A stretch of DNA of 64,000 nucleotides, from contig JARGPU010000005.1 in NCBI GenBank assembly GCA_029210325.1, forward strand, positions 1-64,000. Direction: 5' to 3'. The notes below the pieces were generated by a model that was not told where the DNA came from, ran no database searches, and saw nothing but the letters and a program-made list of their open reading frames with translations. Both the position numbers and the translations under genes were made by a program. Origin of the DNA: Alcanivoracaceae bacterium. GTDB lineage: Bacteria; Pseudomonadota; Gammaproteobacteria; Pseudomonadales; Alcanivoracaceae. This document shows positions 16,351-26,341 of this stretch, in pieces. Within the stretch, counting starts at the first letter, position 1; each line of letters starts with the position of its first letter.

Positions 16351-19300
16351 ATGAACTGGTTCAAGAACCTCTCTGTACAGCTCAAGGTATTGTCCGTTGC
16401 CGCCTTGGGTATCTTTATCTTCATGGCCTATTTCGCCTATAGCTTTGTCATTGCCAGGGGCAATATCAACGATCTGACAGAAATAGAGACGGTGGATTTC
16501 GTTGTCCTGGAGGCATCCAGTCAGAACAACCTGACTCTCTACATGGTACGCGATGCCCTGGTCCGTGCGATCAATAATGGGGATGCGGACGCCCTGTCGG
16601 AAGCAACCCGATTGTCTTTGCAGGCGGTCGAGAACCTCAATGCTATGGCAGAGGTTGATCCCAGCATTACTAGCGAAGTGCGCCAGCTTGTTGATGATTT
16701 TAGCGCCTACTCTTCGGAAGGGCAGCGGCTGGCCAACAGTGTCTTGGCGGGCGTTGCCTCGGATGAGGATTTTTATGCCAGTCTGGCCAATGTGGCGCGG
16801 CTGCGGGAGCAGTTTGAGTACGCGCAGGAGGAGTTTCAGGAGTCTCGCTATACAGCCTTTTACGATAATTTGCGCGGCACCGTCGAAGATACCGCCAGCA
16901 CCCAGTTTATCGGGCTGATATTTGGCGGTAGCGCTATTTTCCTGCTGGCACTCATCAGCTTCCGGGTAACCCGCAGTATTGTCCAGCCTATTCAGTACGC
17001 CGTTGAAGTGTCCGGCAACATTGCCGATGGCGATTGGGATAAGGAAATTGAAGTTAGTAGCCGCGATGAGGCGGGTCGTCTGCTTGGTGCTATCCGGCAG
17101 ATGCGCGACACCCTGAAGAGCCGGCGTGATGAAGACCGGCGCCAGGAACAGATCAAGAACCGGCTGGCTGACCTCAATGACCGCATGCGCGGTGATATGA
17201 GCCTGCAGCAGCTTGGTGAAAATATGCTGAACTATCTGGTGCCGACTCTTGAGTGTCAGGTAGGTGCTTTCTATTGCATGGATGCGGACAGTAAGACCCT
17301 CAAGCTTAGTAGCTCCTATGCCATGCAGCGTCGCAAGAATCTTGCCAGTGATTTTGCCCTGGGGGAGTCTCTGGTAGGGCAGTGCGGCCTGGAAAAGAAA
17401 CAGATACTGCTTAGCCGAGTGCCAGAAGATTACCTGAGCATTTCCTCAGCCGTTGGTGCGGGCACGCCGCGTAGCGTGCTGGTCACGCCGATTATCTATG
17501 AGGACGAGCTCAAGGGGGTTATCGAGCTTGGTGCATTCCGGGATTTCAGTGATGATGACCTGAAGTTCCTTTCCGACAGCGTGCGCATTGTTGCGGTATC
17601 GGTGCATACCGCACAAAGTCGTTTACGCTTGGCTCAGGCGCTGGAGCAGTCACAGCTTCAGGCGGAAGAGCTCGAGCAGCAGAAAGTGGCCATGCAGAAG
17701 GTCAATGAGGACCTTGAAGATCAGGCCATGGAACTGGCCGGCTCCGAATCTCGCTTGCAGCAACAACAGGAAGAACTGCGCGCCATTAACGAAGAGCTGG
17801 AAGCTCAAGCACAGGCGCTGCGTGCCTCGGAAGAGAGTCTTCAAGCCCAGCAGGAAGAGTTGCGTGTTACCAACGAGGAGCTCGAAGCTCAGGCCCGTTT
17901 GCTGGCTGAGCAGAAGGGGGAGGTATCTCGCAAGAACAAGGTGCTGGAAGACTTGCAGCTGGAGCTTGAAGAGAAAATCCGCGAGCTGGAAATGTCTTCC
18001 AAGTACAAATCAGAGTTCCTCTCAACTATGTCCCACGAGCTGAGAACTCCACTTAACAGCATCCTGATTCTGTCCAGCGCATTGGCTCAGAACAAGAAAG
18101 GTAATCTGGATGACAAACAGATTGAGCATGCCCAGGTTATTCATTCAGCCGGCTCGGATCTGTTGTCGCTGATTAACGACATTCTGGATATTTCCAAAAT
18201 TGAAGAAGGCAAGATGGACATCATTATTGATGATGTTTCGGTGGTTGAGTTGGGCGAGCATTTTCGCCGTAGCTTTACCCATCTTGCTGAAAGTCGTGGT
18301 CTGAGTTTCTCGGTGGAGCTCGGCGAAAATGTCCCTGATAACTTCTACACTGACCGCCAGCGTATGGAGCAGATCATTAAGAATCTGCTCTCCAATGCAA
18401 TGAAATTCACTGAAAGCGGTGGCTCGGTGCGGCTGCGTATTGATGCTCCAACGGATCAGAAGGATCTTCCGGGCCAGCATCTGATTCCGGGGCAGACCGT
18501 ACGTTTATCGGTAATTGATTCGGGAATTGGTATTGCTCCGGAGAAGCAGCGGCTGGTGTTTGAGGCGTTCCAGCAAGCTGATGGGACTACCAGCCGCAAG
18601 TATGGCGGCACCGGCCTTGGGCTGACTATCTCTCGTGAACTGGCCCGGCTGCTGGGCGGCGACGTGGGCCTGTTCAGCGAGGGCATGGGTAAGGGCACTA
18701 CCTTTATGTTGTACCTGCCATTTGGCGATGCCGATTCGGTATGGCGCGAGGACGGTGCTGATGCGCCCAACTCCGCTGCTGCGGCCGCTTTCTCCGGTAT
18801 CGCTTCGACATCTGTTTCTGCGAACGCCGGTGCGGACGAAGGCTTTGTGGTCAAGGAAAAGACCGTTTTGATTATTGAAGATGATGTGGGCTTCTCGAGC
18901 GTGCTTATCGAGCTTGCGGCAGATTATGGCCTCGAGGGACATGTTTGCGCAGATGGTGAGAGTGGTCTTGAGTACGCCAGACACTATCGCCCCAGTGCCA
19001 TTATTCTGGATATCGGCCTGCCTGGAATTGACGGCTGGCAGGTGATGGAGAAACTGAAGGACGATCCGCGCACCAAGGATATCCCGGTACATTTCCTGTC
19101 TGGTAAGGATGAGCGCAAAAAGGGCCTGGAGTTGGGGGCAATTGACTTCCTTACCAAGCCCATTGCCGAAGAAGATATTGTTAAAGCCTTTGCCAAAATC
19201 GAAAAGGCCATTGAAAAGAACGTACGGCGACTGCTGGTGGTTGAAGACAGCGAGCTACAGCATGAGGGCATCCGCGAGCTATTCTCCGAAAAAGGCGTAG

Positions 19301-20028
19301 TAATTACAGCGGTTCATACCGGCGAAGAAGCATTGCAGGTACTGCGCACACAAGTACATGACTGCATGATTCTTGATCTTACTCTGCCGGATATGAATGG
19401 CTTTGAGCTGCTGGAAAAAATCCACGGTAATGACGAGTACGACTCGGTGCCCGTGATTATCTATACCGGCAAGGAGCTCAGTCGGGATGAAGAGGCCAAG
19501 CTGCGCAAGTATGCAGACCGAATCATTCTGAAGACCGAGCGTTCTTCCGAGCGACTGCTCAATGAGGCTTCTCTATTCCTTCACTGGCTCGAGTCAACCA
19601 TGCCGGCGGCGCCCAAGGCTGATCCGGCGTCGGTCGAGCACCGGGACGACGTCTTTGCCGAGAAAAAGCTACTTTTGGTCGATGACGATATGCGTAACAT
19701 TTATGCGCTATCGGCTCAGCTTGAAGAGCTTGGCTTCGATATCACCATCGCCAATAACGGCAAAGAGGCCCTGAAGGCGCTGGAAGAAAATCCGGAGATG
19801 AACATCGTTCTGATGGATATCATGATGCCGGAAATGGATGGCTATGAAGCGATGACGTTGATTCGCAAGCAGTCGCGATTCCAGAAGCTGCCGATTCTGG
19901 CGCTGACCGCCAAGGCAATGAAGGACGATCGAGCCAAGTGTCTGGAAGCCGGTGCCAATGACTACTGCTCCAAACCTATTGATATGGGCAAGCTGACATC
20001 GCTGATGCGTGTCTGGCTGCATAAGTGA
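16351..20028 (+). CDS. Hybrid histidine kinase with HAMP, GAF and three receiver domains
   Basis: About 1225 residues. Two membrane helices (about 13-35 and 185-207) enclose a periplasmic sensor of some 150 residues. HAMP follows, then GAF (about 288-430), a long Glu/Gln-rich coiled coil with a 28-residue duplication, HisKA with the phosphorylated His562 (MSHELRTPLNS), an ATPase domain (NLLSNAMKFTESGG, GTGLGLTISREL), and receivers with phospho-acceptor Asp887, Asp1009 and Asp1156. The frame extends up to a TTG at 16279, but ATG 16351 (MNWFKNLSVQLK) begins the first transmembrane segment and is preferred. It is followed after 10 bases by cheR and appears to head the long operon into the type II secretion genes. 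The signal sensed is unknown. Confidence 0.92.
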   Translation: MNWFKNLSVQLKVLSVAALGIFIFMAYFAYSFVIARGNINDLTEIETVDFVVLEASSQNNLTLYMVRDALVRAINNGDADALSEATRLSLQAVENLNAMAEVDPSITSEVRQLVDDFSAYSSEGQRLANSVLAGVASDEDFYASLANVARLREQFEYAQEEFQESRYTAFYDNLRGTVEDTASTQFIGLIFGGSAIFLLALISFRVTRSIVQPIQYAVEVSGNIADGDWDKEIEVSSRDEAGRLLGAIRQMRDTLKSRRDEDRRQEQIKNRLADLNDRMRGDMSLQQLGENMLNYLVPTLECQVGAFYCMDADSKTLKLSSSYAMQRRKNLASDFALGESLVGQCGLEKKQILLSRVPEDYLSISSAVGAGTPRSVLVTPIIYEDELKGVIELGAFRDFSDDDLKFLSDSVRIVAVSVHTAQSRLRLAQALEQSQLQAEELEQQKVAMQKVNEDLEDQAMELAGSESRLQQQQEELRAINEELEAQAQALRASEESLQAQQEELRVTNEELEAQARLLAEQKGEVSRKNKVLEDLQLELEEKIRELEMSSKYKSEFLSTMSHELRTPLNSILILSSALAQNKKGNLDDKQIEHAQVIHSAGSDLLSLINDILDISKIEEGKMDIIIDDVSVVELGEHFRRSFTHLAESRGLSFSVELGENVPDNFYTDRQRMEQIIKNLLSNAMKFTESGGSVRLRIDAPTDQKDLPGQHLIPGQTVRLSVIDSGIGIAPEKQRLVFEAFQQADGTTSRKYGGTGLGLTISRELARLLGGDVGLFSEGMGKGTTFMLYLPFGDADSVWREDGADAPNSAAAAAFSGIASTSVSANAGADEGFVVKEKTVLIIEDDVGFSSVLIELAADYGLEGHVCADGESGLEYARHYRPSAIILDIGLPGIDGWQVMEKLKDDPRTKDIPVHFLSGKDERKKGLELGAIDFLTKPIAEEDIVKAFAKIEKAIEKNVRRLLVVEDSELQHEGIRELFSEKGVVITAVHTGEEALQVLRTQVHDCMILDLTLPDMNGFELLEKIHGNDEYDSVPVIIYTGKELSRDEEAKLRKYADRIILKTERSSERLLNEASLFLHWLESTMPAAPKADPASVEHRDDVFAEKKLLLVDDDMRNIYALSAQLEELGFDITIANNGKEALKALEENPEMNIVLMDIMMPEMDGYEAMTLIRKQSRFQKLPILALTAKAMKDDRAKCLEAGANDYCSKPIDMGKLTSLMRVWLHK
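17767..17895 (+). repeat. 84-base internal duplication in the kinase coiled coil
   Basis: The segments encoding QEELRAINEELEAQAQ and QEELRVTNEELEAQAR are offset by 84 bases (28 residues, four heptads). The DNA copies differ at many third positions, so the duplication is old and maintained at protein level. It lengthens the signalling helix between GAF and HisKA by whole heptads, keeping the helical register. Confidence 0.7.
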
Positions 20029-20038
20029 GTAATGATGA

Positions 20039-20896
20039 ATGAGCGAAGCGCCGCAAATTAATGACCAATATGTGGATATGGAAGATGTTGAAATCCGCCT
20101 GCTGCTTGAGGCGATCTTTCACATTTATGGTTATGACTTTCGCTCGTACAGCAAGGCATCTATCCGTCGCCGGGTGCTGCACAGGCTAAACCTGTCTGGA
20201 CTTCCCTCCATTATGGAGATGATCGACAGGGTGATGAAGGACCGTCAGTTCTTTGTCCAGCTGCTTAACGACCTGACTGTGAATGTCACCGAGATGTATC
20301 GTGATCCGCAGTTCTATCGGAGCTTCAGGGAGGAGGTTGTGCCTCTGTTGAAGACCTTTCCGTTTATCAAGATCTGGCATGCGGGCTGCTCCACTGGCGA
20401 AGAAATATACAGCATGGCCATCCTGCTTGAGGAGGAGGGGCTGTACGATCGCGCCATGATCTATGCCACGGATATCGACAAGAATGTCCTGGCCACCGCA
20501 AAAAAAGGGATTTACTCCATATCCGCGATCCGACAATACGGGGAAAACTACCTGCAAGCTGGGGGCAAGTCCTCGTTGTCTGACTATTACACCTGTAAAT
20601 ACGAGGGCGTCATCATAGACCAGCGGCTACGACGGAATATTCTGTTTGCCGATCATGATCTGGCCACCGATCAGGTATTTGGCGAGATGAATGTCATTGT
20701 CTGTCGTAATGTCCTGATTTATTTCGACCGGGACCTGCAGCGCAGGGTGTTCCAGTTGTTCCGTGACAGTTTGGATATGGGCGGTGTGCTCTGTCTTGGC
20801 ACCAAGGAGAGCCTGAATTTTTCAGGGATTGTTGATGAATTTGAGCCGGTGGATGGAAAAATGAAAATCTTCCGCCGCAAGCAAGTTTCGCTGTGA
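20039..20896 (+). CDS. cheR: CheR-type protein-glutamate methyltransferase
   Basis: A 285-residue SAM-dependent methyltransferase. The N-terminal helical domain includes the basic helix YSKASIRRRVLHRL. The SAM site is clear in HAGCSTGEEIYSMAILLEE and YATDIDKNVLATAKKGIYS, and VICRNVLIYFDRDLQRRVF is the conserved catalytic-domain tail. CheR normally methylates glutamates of chemoreceptors, but no chemoreceptor gene is present here. The likely substrate is therefore either a receptor elsewhere or the neighbouring kinase (its coiled coil is rich in Glu/Gln pairs). It sits 10 bases after the kinase and 8 before a receiver gene. Confidence 0.92.
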   Translation: MSEAPQINDQYVDMEDVEIRLLLEAIFHIYGYDFRSYSKASIRRRVLHRLNLSGLPSIMEMIDRVMKDRQFFVQLLNDLTVNVTEMYRDPQFYRSFREEVVPLLKTFPFIKIWHAGCSTGEEIYSMAILLEEEGLYDRAMIYATDIDKNVLATAKKGIYSISAIRQYGENYLQAGGKSSLSDYYTCKYEGVIIDQRLRRNILFADHDLATDQVFGEMNVIVCRNVLIYFDRDLQRRVFQLFRDSLDMGGVLCLGTKESLNFSGIVDEFEPVDGKMKIFRRKQVSL

Positions 20897-20904
20897 GATG
20901 AGCA

Positions 20905-21375
20905 ATGATTGAGCAACGAATATTGATGGTTGATGACCAGCCGTCCAATCTGGTCAGTCTGGACGCGATCCTCGAAGCCGAGGGAAGGGTATTGCTAAAG
21001 GCAACGTCCGGGCCTGAGGCTTTGAAGATACTGCTTAAAGAAGATATTTCTCTGGTCCTGCTGGATGTGCAGATGCCGGGCATGGATGGGTTTGAGGTGG
21101 CGGAGTTGATGCGCCAACGCAAGGATACCCAATCTATTCCGATTATCTTTGTTACTGCTATTAGCAAGGAGGACAAGTACGTTTTCCGGGGCTATCAGGT
21201 TGGGGCCGTGGATTATCTGTTCAAGCCTCTTGATCCGGTTATTCTGCAAAGCAAGGTGGGCTTTTTCCTGCAATTGGACCGGCAACGGCGCGAGTTGCAG
21301 GAGAAGCTACTTCAGGCACAGGCGCACCGGGCGGCCTATGAGGCGGCGAAGAAGGACGGCGGCGGCAAGGGATGA
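20905..21375 (+). CDS. Single-domain response regulator with C-terminal coiled tail
   Basis: A receiver of 156 residues with acidic residues at the N-terminus (MVDDQ), phospho-acceptor Asp54 in LLDVQMPGMDGFE, the switch Thr in FVTAIS and Lys in DYLFKPLD. The last 30 residues are a charged helix (QLDRQRRELQEKLLQAQAHR). There is no output domain, so it works by protein contact or as a phosphate sink. It resembles the receiver of the gene at 21956, suggesting an old duplication. Its stop overlaps the cheB start by 4 bases. Confidence 0.9.
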   Translation: MIEQRILMVDDQPSNLVSLDAILEAEGRVLLKATSGPEALKILLKEDISLVLLDVQMPGMDGFEVAELMRQRKDTQSIPIIFVTAISKEDKYVFRGYQVGAVDYLFKPLDPVILQSKVGFFLQLDRQRRELQEKLLQAQAHRAAYEAAKKDGGGKG

Positions 21376-21956
21376 GCCATGCTGGTATCCGGGCAGTGGT
21401 GATAGGTGCATCCTGGGGCGGAGTAAATGCTTCCATCAAGGTGCTGTCTGCGCTGGATTCCAGTTTCCCAGTTCCCCTTTTCCTTGCTCAGCACCAGCGC
21501 TATGAGTCGGAGTCCAGGCTAGCTAGAGTCTTGGAAACTCGTACCCAAATGAGGGTGGTGGCTCCAGAGGATAAGGAGCCAGTGCTACCGGGTGTGATCT
21601 ATGTCTCGCCGCCGGGCTATCACATGATGGTCGATGGAAACGCTACTATCGCGCTGTCCTGTCACTGGCCAGTGCACTACTCCAGACCATCCATAGATGA
21701 GCTTTTTTTCTCCGCTGGCCATGTATATGGTGGTGGCCTGTTGGCGGTGCTGCTTACCGGCGCTAACGAAGACGGTGCAGAGGGAATACGGTATATTCAT
21801 CAGCGCGGTGGTATAACGATAGCGCAGGACCCTGCCACAGCGGAGGCTCCGGTGATGCCAGAGTCGGCGATACGTACCGGGTGTGTGGATTACATATTAC
21901 CACTGGATGAGATTGGTCCGTTCCTGCGCGAGCAGGTATCAAGCCGGCGAAAATAA
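21372..21956 (+). CDS. cheB: CheB-type methylesterase lacking a receiver domain
   Basis: A 194-residue catalytic CheB domain alone. The serine-histidine-aspartate triad is intact: Ser14 in GASWGG, His41 in AQHQ and Asp134 in LTGANEDGAEG, with spacing almost as in E. coli CheB. Canonical CheB carries an N-terminal receiver. Here that part is missing, and the preceding gene supplies a separate receiver overlapping by 4 bases, so the regulator may be split into two subunits. It would remove methyl groups added by the CheR encoded two genes upstream. Stop and next start share one base (TAATG). Confidence 0.92.
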   Translation: MSHAGIRAVVIGASWGGVNASIKVLSALDSSFPVPLFLAQHQRYESESRLARVLETRTQMRVVAPEDKEPVLPGVIYVSPPGYHMMVDGNATIALSCHWPVHYSRPSIDELFFSAGHVYGGGLLAVLLTGANEDGAEGIRYIHQRGGITIAQDPATAEAPVMPESAIRTGCVDYILPLDEIGPFLREQVSSRRK

Positions 21957-23098
21957 TGAAACAAAAAATTCTTATGGTCGATGACCACAGGGAAAACCTC
22001 ATTGCGCTGGAAGCCATTCTGGAGGCTCCCGGCCGGCAGTTGATAATGGCCACCTCTGGTAACGAGGCGCTACAGCTTGCCCTGAAGAATGATTTTTCTC
22101 TGGTACTGCTAGATGTCCAGATGCCGGAAATGGATGGCTTTGAAGTCGCACAACTGCTGCGTCAAGGCAAGAAGACGCGCAACACGCCGATCATCTTCGT
22201 TACAGCCATTTCCAAAGAGCACAAGTATGTTTTTCAGGGCTATGAGTGTGGTGCTGTAGATTACCTGTTCAAGCCTATTGATCAGCAGATATTGACTGCA
22301 AAGGTCGAAGTGTTTCTTGAGCTTGATCAGCAAAAGCGCCGTCTTCAGCAGGCCGTGGTACAGATGAAGCGGCTCAAGGATGAAAACGAGCGCCTGCTGC
22401 AGGCCATCGGCGAGGGAATTGTCGGTACTGATCAGAAAGGACGCATTACCTTTGTCAATGATGCAGCGTCTGCGCTGCTTGATCGTGGTCGTGATGAGCT
22501 TGTAGGTATGGCGATTGATGAGCTCCTGTTCTGTGATGACCAGGGCGCTCAGCGTTGGGACTGGGCGGCCTCTCCCGTGCTGGCTGCTTGCCGCGAGGGC
22601 AAGGCGTGGCACAGTGACCCACCTTGCTTTATCCCCAGGGCAGAAGGTCATTTGGCGGCGGATGTTTCTGCGACCCCATTAAACCAGCCGCAGGAGGCGT
22701 TCTCTGGGGTGGTTCTGGTGTTGCGTGATGTTACTGCCACTTGGGAGTCCAGCGAGGAAATGGCGGCCCGTGATCTCAGGCGTCATGCGCGCAAGAAGAT
22801 GCTCCGGGAGCTGGTCGCATTTGATCGTACTACGGGGGGTAATATTGGCCGGTTGGTCAATATTAGCCAGGATGGATTTAAGATTTCAACCCGGCAGGCG
22901 GTTGAGCCTGGGACGATCTTTTCTCTGAGCATGGTGCTGCCGGAGCAGCTTGAGGGCGTCACCACACTGAGTTTTGACGGCCGTTGTGTCTGGTGCCAGC
23001 CGCAAGACCGCCCCGGTGATTTCCACGCTGGTTTTCAGATAGTCGAAATGAGTGAACTGCATCGCAGGGTACTTCAAGCGATGATGGAGAAGTATTGA
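21956..23098 (+). CDS. Response regulator REC-PAS-PilZ
   Basis: A 380-residue three-domain regulator. The receiver (1-122) has Asp53 in [13 protein letters not shown] and Lys in DYLFKPID. A short coiled coil leads to a PAS domain (about 145-262: [25 protein letters not shown]). The C-terminal PilZ domain (about 268-376) has Arg-rich [11 protein letters not shown] and the N-x-S-x-x-G motif NISQDG (302-307), the expected c-di-GMP site. It would link phosphorylation from the upstream kinase to c-di-GMP level. Only one base separates its stop from the gspE ATG, so the two are co-translated and the regulator could act on the secretion ATPase. That last step is inference. Confidence 0.9.
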   Translation: MKQKILMVDDHRENLIALEAILEAPGRQLIMATSGNEALQLALKNDFSLVLLDVQMPEMDGFEVAQLLRQGKKTRNTPIIFVTAISKEHKYVFQGYECGAVDYLFKPIDQQILTAKVEVFLELDQQKRRLQQAVVQMKRLKDENERLLQAIGEGIVGTDQKGRITFVNDAASALLDRGRDELVGMAIDELLFCDDQGAQRWDWAASPVLAACREGKAWHSDPPCFIPRAEGHLAADVSATPLNQPQEAFSGVVLVLRDVTATWESSEEMAARDLRRHARKKMLRELVAFDRTTGGNIGRLVNISQDGFKISTRQAVEPGTIFSLSMVLPEQLEGVTTLSFDGRCVWCQPQDRPGDFHAGFQIVEMSELHRRVLQAMMEKY

Positions 23099-23099
23099 A

Positions 23100-24614
23100 A
23101 TGACCACGGAACAGGTGGCGATAAACGAGGAAGAGATTCAGATCGAGGAAGGCGAGCTGCTGCTGCCTTATGCCTTTGCTCGCCGTCACGGCATTGTGCT
23201 TAAGCCGGTCGGCGAGAGCATGGAGGTATTCTGCCGTCGCCCGTTGACAGTCAAGGCCTTTGCCGAGGTGCGTCGTCGCTTTGGAGAGCTGCCGACGCCG
23301 CAAGTTCTGGATGACGAGCGCTTTGAAGCGACCATGGCGCTGGTATACGAACAGCAACGTGGCGCGGCGGCTGAAGCTGCCGATAATCTTGAGGGGCTGG
23401 ACCTGACCAGTCTGGTCGATGCCTTGCCGCAGACGGCAGATCTACTGGAGCAGGAAGACGACGCCCCCATTATTCGCCTGATCAATGCTTTGTTGCAGGA
23501 GGCGATTCGCGAGAACGCCTCGGATATTCATATTGAAACCTTCGAGCGGCGTTTATCGGTGCGCATGCGTATTGATGGCGTGCTGCGCACTGTGCTGACT
23601 CCGCGCCGCGAGCTGGCACCATTGCTGGTATCCCGTATCAAGGTGATGGCCCGTTTGGATATTGCCGAAAAGAGGGTGCCGCAGGATGGCCGCATTTCTC
23701 TGCGACTCGGCGGCCGTGACGTTGATGTGCGGGTTTCTACCATGCCGTCCAGCAATGGCGAGCGGGTAGTGTTACGTCTGCTGGACAAACAGGCAGGGCG
23801 GCTGCAGCTGGGTCATTTGGGCATGGGTGATGATTGCTACCAGCTGATGCGTGGTCTGATCCACAAGCCCCACGGCATTATTCTGGTAACCGGTCCAACT
23901 GGTTCCGGTAAGACCACCACGCTGTATGCGGGGCTGACTGACCTGAATGATCACTCACGCAATATTCTTACCGTCGAAGACCCCATTGAATATCAGCTCG
24001 AGGGCATTGGTCAGACCCAGGTCAACACCAAGGTGGAAATGACCTTTGCCCGTGGACTCAGGGCAATTCTGCGACAGGATCCGGATGTGGTCATGATCGG
24101 TGAGATTCGTGACCTGGAAACTGCCGAAATTGCCGTGCAGGCCTCGCTGACTGGTCACCTGGTGTTGTCGACCTTGCACACCAACAGTGCGGTTGGTGCG
24201 GTGACCCGGCTTCAGGATATGGGCATTGAGCCATTCCTGCTGTCATCCAGCCTGTTGGGCGTACTGGCCCAGCGTCTGGTGCGGATACTGTGCTCCCATT
24301 GTAAGGCCGAGCATCAGCTCACCGATGCCGAGCGCGATATGATCGGGCTTAAGGCGGGAGACGCGGACAGGGTTTACCGACCGCAGGGCTGTGATCAGTG
24401 CAATAACACGGGCTACCGTGGTCGCACCGGCATTTATGAGTTGGTGCTGATTGATGAGGTCATGCGTGACATGGTTCACGACCGCGCTTCCGAGCAGTCT
24501 CTGGAGCGCCATGCGCGTCAGTTCACGCCAAGTATTCGCACAGATGGCTGGCGCAAGGTGTTGGCCGGCGATACCAGTATCGAGGAAGTGCTGCGTGTTA
24601 CCCGGGAAAGCTGA
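23100..24614 (+). CDS. gspE: Type II secretion ATPase GspE
   Basis: A 504-residue cytoplasmic hexameric ATPase driving pseudopilus assembly. The N-terminal GspE_N domain ([17 protein letters not shown]) binds GspL. The ATPase core has Walker [11 protein letters not shown] (about 264-273), the Asp and His boxes, and Walker [17 protein letters not shown]. The zinc-binding tetracysteine motif is intact: CSHC at about 398 and CDQC at about 431. The zinc finger marks it as GspE rather than a PilT-like protein. The stop overlaps the gspF start (TGATG). Confidence 0.96.
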   Translation: MTTEQVAINEEEIQIEEGELLLPYAFARRHGIVLKPVGESMEVFCRRPLTVKAFAEVRRRFGELPTPQVLDDERFEATMALVYEQQRGAAAEAADNLEGLDLTSLVDALPQTADLLEQEDDAPIIRLINALLQEAIRENASDIHIETFERRLSVRMRIDGVLRTVLTPRRELAPLLVSRIKVMARLDIAEKRVPQDGRISLRLGGRDVDVRVSTMPSSNGERVVLRLLDKQAGRLQLGHLGMGDDCYQLMRGLIHKPHGIILVTGPTGSGKTTTLYAGLTDLNDHSRNILTVEDPIEYQLEGIGQTQVNTKVEMTFARGLRAILRQDPDVVMIGEIRDLETAEIAVQASLTGHLVLSTLHTNSAVGAVTRLQDMGIEPFLLSSSLLGVLAQRLVRILCSHCKAEHQLTDAERDMIGLKAGDADRVYRPQGCDQCNNTGYRGRTGIYELVLIDEVMRDMVHDRASEQSLERHARQFTPSIRTDGWRKVLAGDTSIEEVLRVTRES

Positions 24615-25837
24615 TGCCTGCGTTTGAATATCGCTGCCTGGATGGCAATGGCAAAGTGCGCAAAGGGCTACTGGAGGCTGACAGCCCCCGGCAGGTGCGT
24701 CAGCAGCTGCGGGATAAGGGCTGGGTGGCACTGGATGTCAGCCAGACAGCGGACAAACCCTCTGCAGGTGCGCTTTTTTCCACGCCATCCTCTTCTGGTC
24801 GTCTGAATGGGGCCGAGCAAGCACTGATTACCCGTCAGCTGGCGACCTTGATTCGCTCTGGTATGCCCATTGAGCAATCCCTCACCGCGGTAGCCCGGCA
24901 GGCCGGTAAGCCCCGCGTTGAGCGCATCATTCTGGCGGTCCGCGCGCGGGTCGTTGAAGGCCACAGTCTGGCCGGTAGTCTGGCTGAATTTCCCCGTGCC
25001 TTTCCAGAGATGTATCGAGCCACTGTGGCCGCTGGCGAGCAAAGTGGTCATCTGGAACAGGTGTTGGACCAGTTGGCTGAGTATCTGGAAACCCGTGCTG
25101 ACACCGGTCGGTCGGTGGCCCAGGCGATGATCTATCCTGCCTTCATCATGGTGTTTTCCAGCCTGGTGATCACCATGCTGATGATGTACGTGGTGCCACG
25201 CATGGTGGAAGTATTCATTAATCAGGGCAGGGCGCTGCCGTTTCTGACTCGGATGATGATTGGTATTAGTGATTTCTTCCGTGACTGGCTCTGGCTGGCG
25301 GTCTCGGTGATGGTGATTGGTATCGTGGTTTTTGCCAGAGCAATGCGCGACCCGGCCTTCAAGCTGCGGGTCCACCGAAGATTAGTCACCATGCCCATAG
25401 TGGGCGCTGTGATGCGCTCCGCTGACAGTGCCAGACTGGCCAGCACGCTAGGTATTCTGGGTCGGGCAGGTGTGCCGTTGGTCGAGGCACTGGCAATCTC
25501 GGCTCAGGTGGTGATCAATCTGGCTATCCGTCAGTCGGTCACCGAGGCTGCGTCGCGGGTTCGTGAAGGGGGCAACCTTAGCCGGGCACTGGATAAAAGC
25601 GGTTACTTCCCACCAATGATGGTGCAAATGATCGCCAGTGGTGAGGCCAGTGGGGAGCTCGACCAGATGCTTACTCGTGCTGCGGTGTATCAGGAACGGG
25701 ATCTCAATAGTACTGTCCAAACCGCCGTTGGCCTGCTCGGCCCCTTGATGCTTTTGATCATGGCGGGCTTTGTGGTGCTGGTAGTGTTGTCGGTGATATT
25801 GCCGATGCTGGAGATGAATGCCTTTATCGGTCGCTAA
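24614..25837 (+). CDS. gspF: Type II secretion inner-membrane protein GspF
   Basis: A 407-residue polytopic platform protein. Two repeated cytoplasmic GspF domains are seen, around LITRQLATLIRSGMPIEQSL and LASTLGILGRAGVPLVEAL. Each is followed by hydrophobic helices (FIMVFSSLVITMLMMYVV, LWLAVSVMVIGIVVF, and the C-terminal LMLLIMAGFVVLVVLSVILP). Length and layout are standard. It connects the GspE motor to pseudopilin assembly. One base overlaps with gspE, and 57 bases separate it from gspG. Confidence 0.96.
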   Translation: MPAFEYRCLDGNGKVRKGLLEADSPRQVRQQLRDKGWVALDVSQTADKPSAGALFSTPSSSGRLNGAEQALITRQLATLIRSGMPIEQSLTAVARQAGKPRVERIILAVRARVVEGHSLAGSLAEFPRAFPEMYRATVAAGEQSGHLEQVLDQLAEYLETRADTGRSVAQAMIYPAFIMVFSSLVITMLMMYVVPRMVEVFINQGRALPFLTRMMIGISDFFRDWLWLAVSVMVIGIVVFARAMRDPAFKLRVHRRLVTMPIVGAVMRSADSARLASTLGILGRAGVPLVEALAISAQVVINLAIRQSVTEAASRVREGGNLSRALDKSGYFPPMMVQMIASGEASGELDQMLTRAAVYQERDLNSTVQTAVGLLGPLMLLIMAGFVVLVVLSVILPMLEMNAFIGR

Positions 25838-25894
25838 TGGCGTTCACTGCAAGGCGAATACAAGTAACGAAATGCAACCAAATGGAAGCAGACA

Positions 25895-26341
25895 ATGAAT
25901 AGCAAGACTCAGATGACTCGGTCTGCCGCGCAGCGCGGTTTTACCCTGATTGAAATTCTCGTGGTGGTGGCTCTGATTGGCTTGTTGGCAGCCTTTATCG
26001 TTCCTAACGTTATCGGGCAAAGTGAAAAAGCACGGGTGGATCTTGCCCGCGCCAATATGAATGCCATTTCTACCCAGCTGGAAATGTTCCGCATGCATAA
26101 TGGCCGCTATCCGACCTCCGAGGAAGGGCTGCGGGCACTGGTAGAAAAGCCTGCCACAGCGCGTAACTGGACCACGCCGTACCTGAGCAAGATGCCGGAA
26201 GATCCGTGGAATAACCCATATGTTTATATGAGCCCGGGTATCAACGGCCCCTACGACCTGATTTCTCTTGGTGCTGATGCCAGAGAGGGTGGTGAGGCCT
26301 TTAATGCTGATATCAGCTTCCGTGATACCGGGACCCAGTAA
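25895..26341 (+). CDS. gspG: Major pseudopilin GspG
   Basis: A 148-residue prepilin. The cleavage site lies after the Gly of RGFTLIEILVVVALIG, with Glu at +5 of the mature protein. The mature C-terminal domain has the GspG pattern: RYPTSEEGLRALVEKP, a PWNNPYVY loop and a Ca-binding-type acidic segment GPYDLISLGADAREGG. It forms the shaft of the secretion pseudopilus. GspO, the peptidase that cuts it, is not encoded nearby; PilD often does this in pseudomonads. A GGAAG-like ribosome site precedes the ATG. Confidence 0.96.
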   Translation: MNSKTQMTRSAAQRGFTLIEILVVVALIGLLAAFIVPNVIGQSEKARVDLARANMNAISTQLEMFRMHNGRYPTSEEGLRALVEKPATARNWTTPYLSKMPEDPWNNPYVYMSPGINGPYDLISLGADAREGGEAFNADISFRDTGTQ

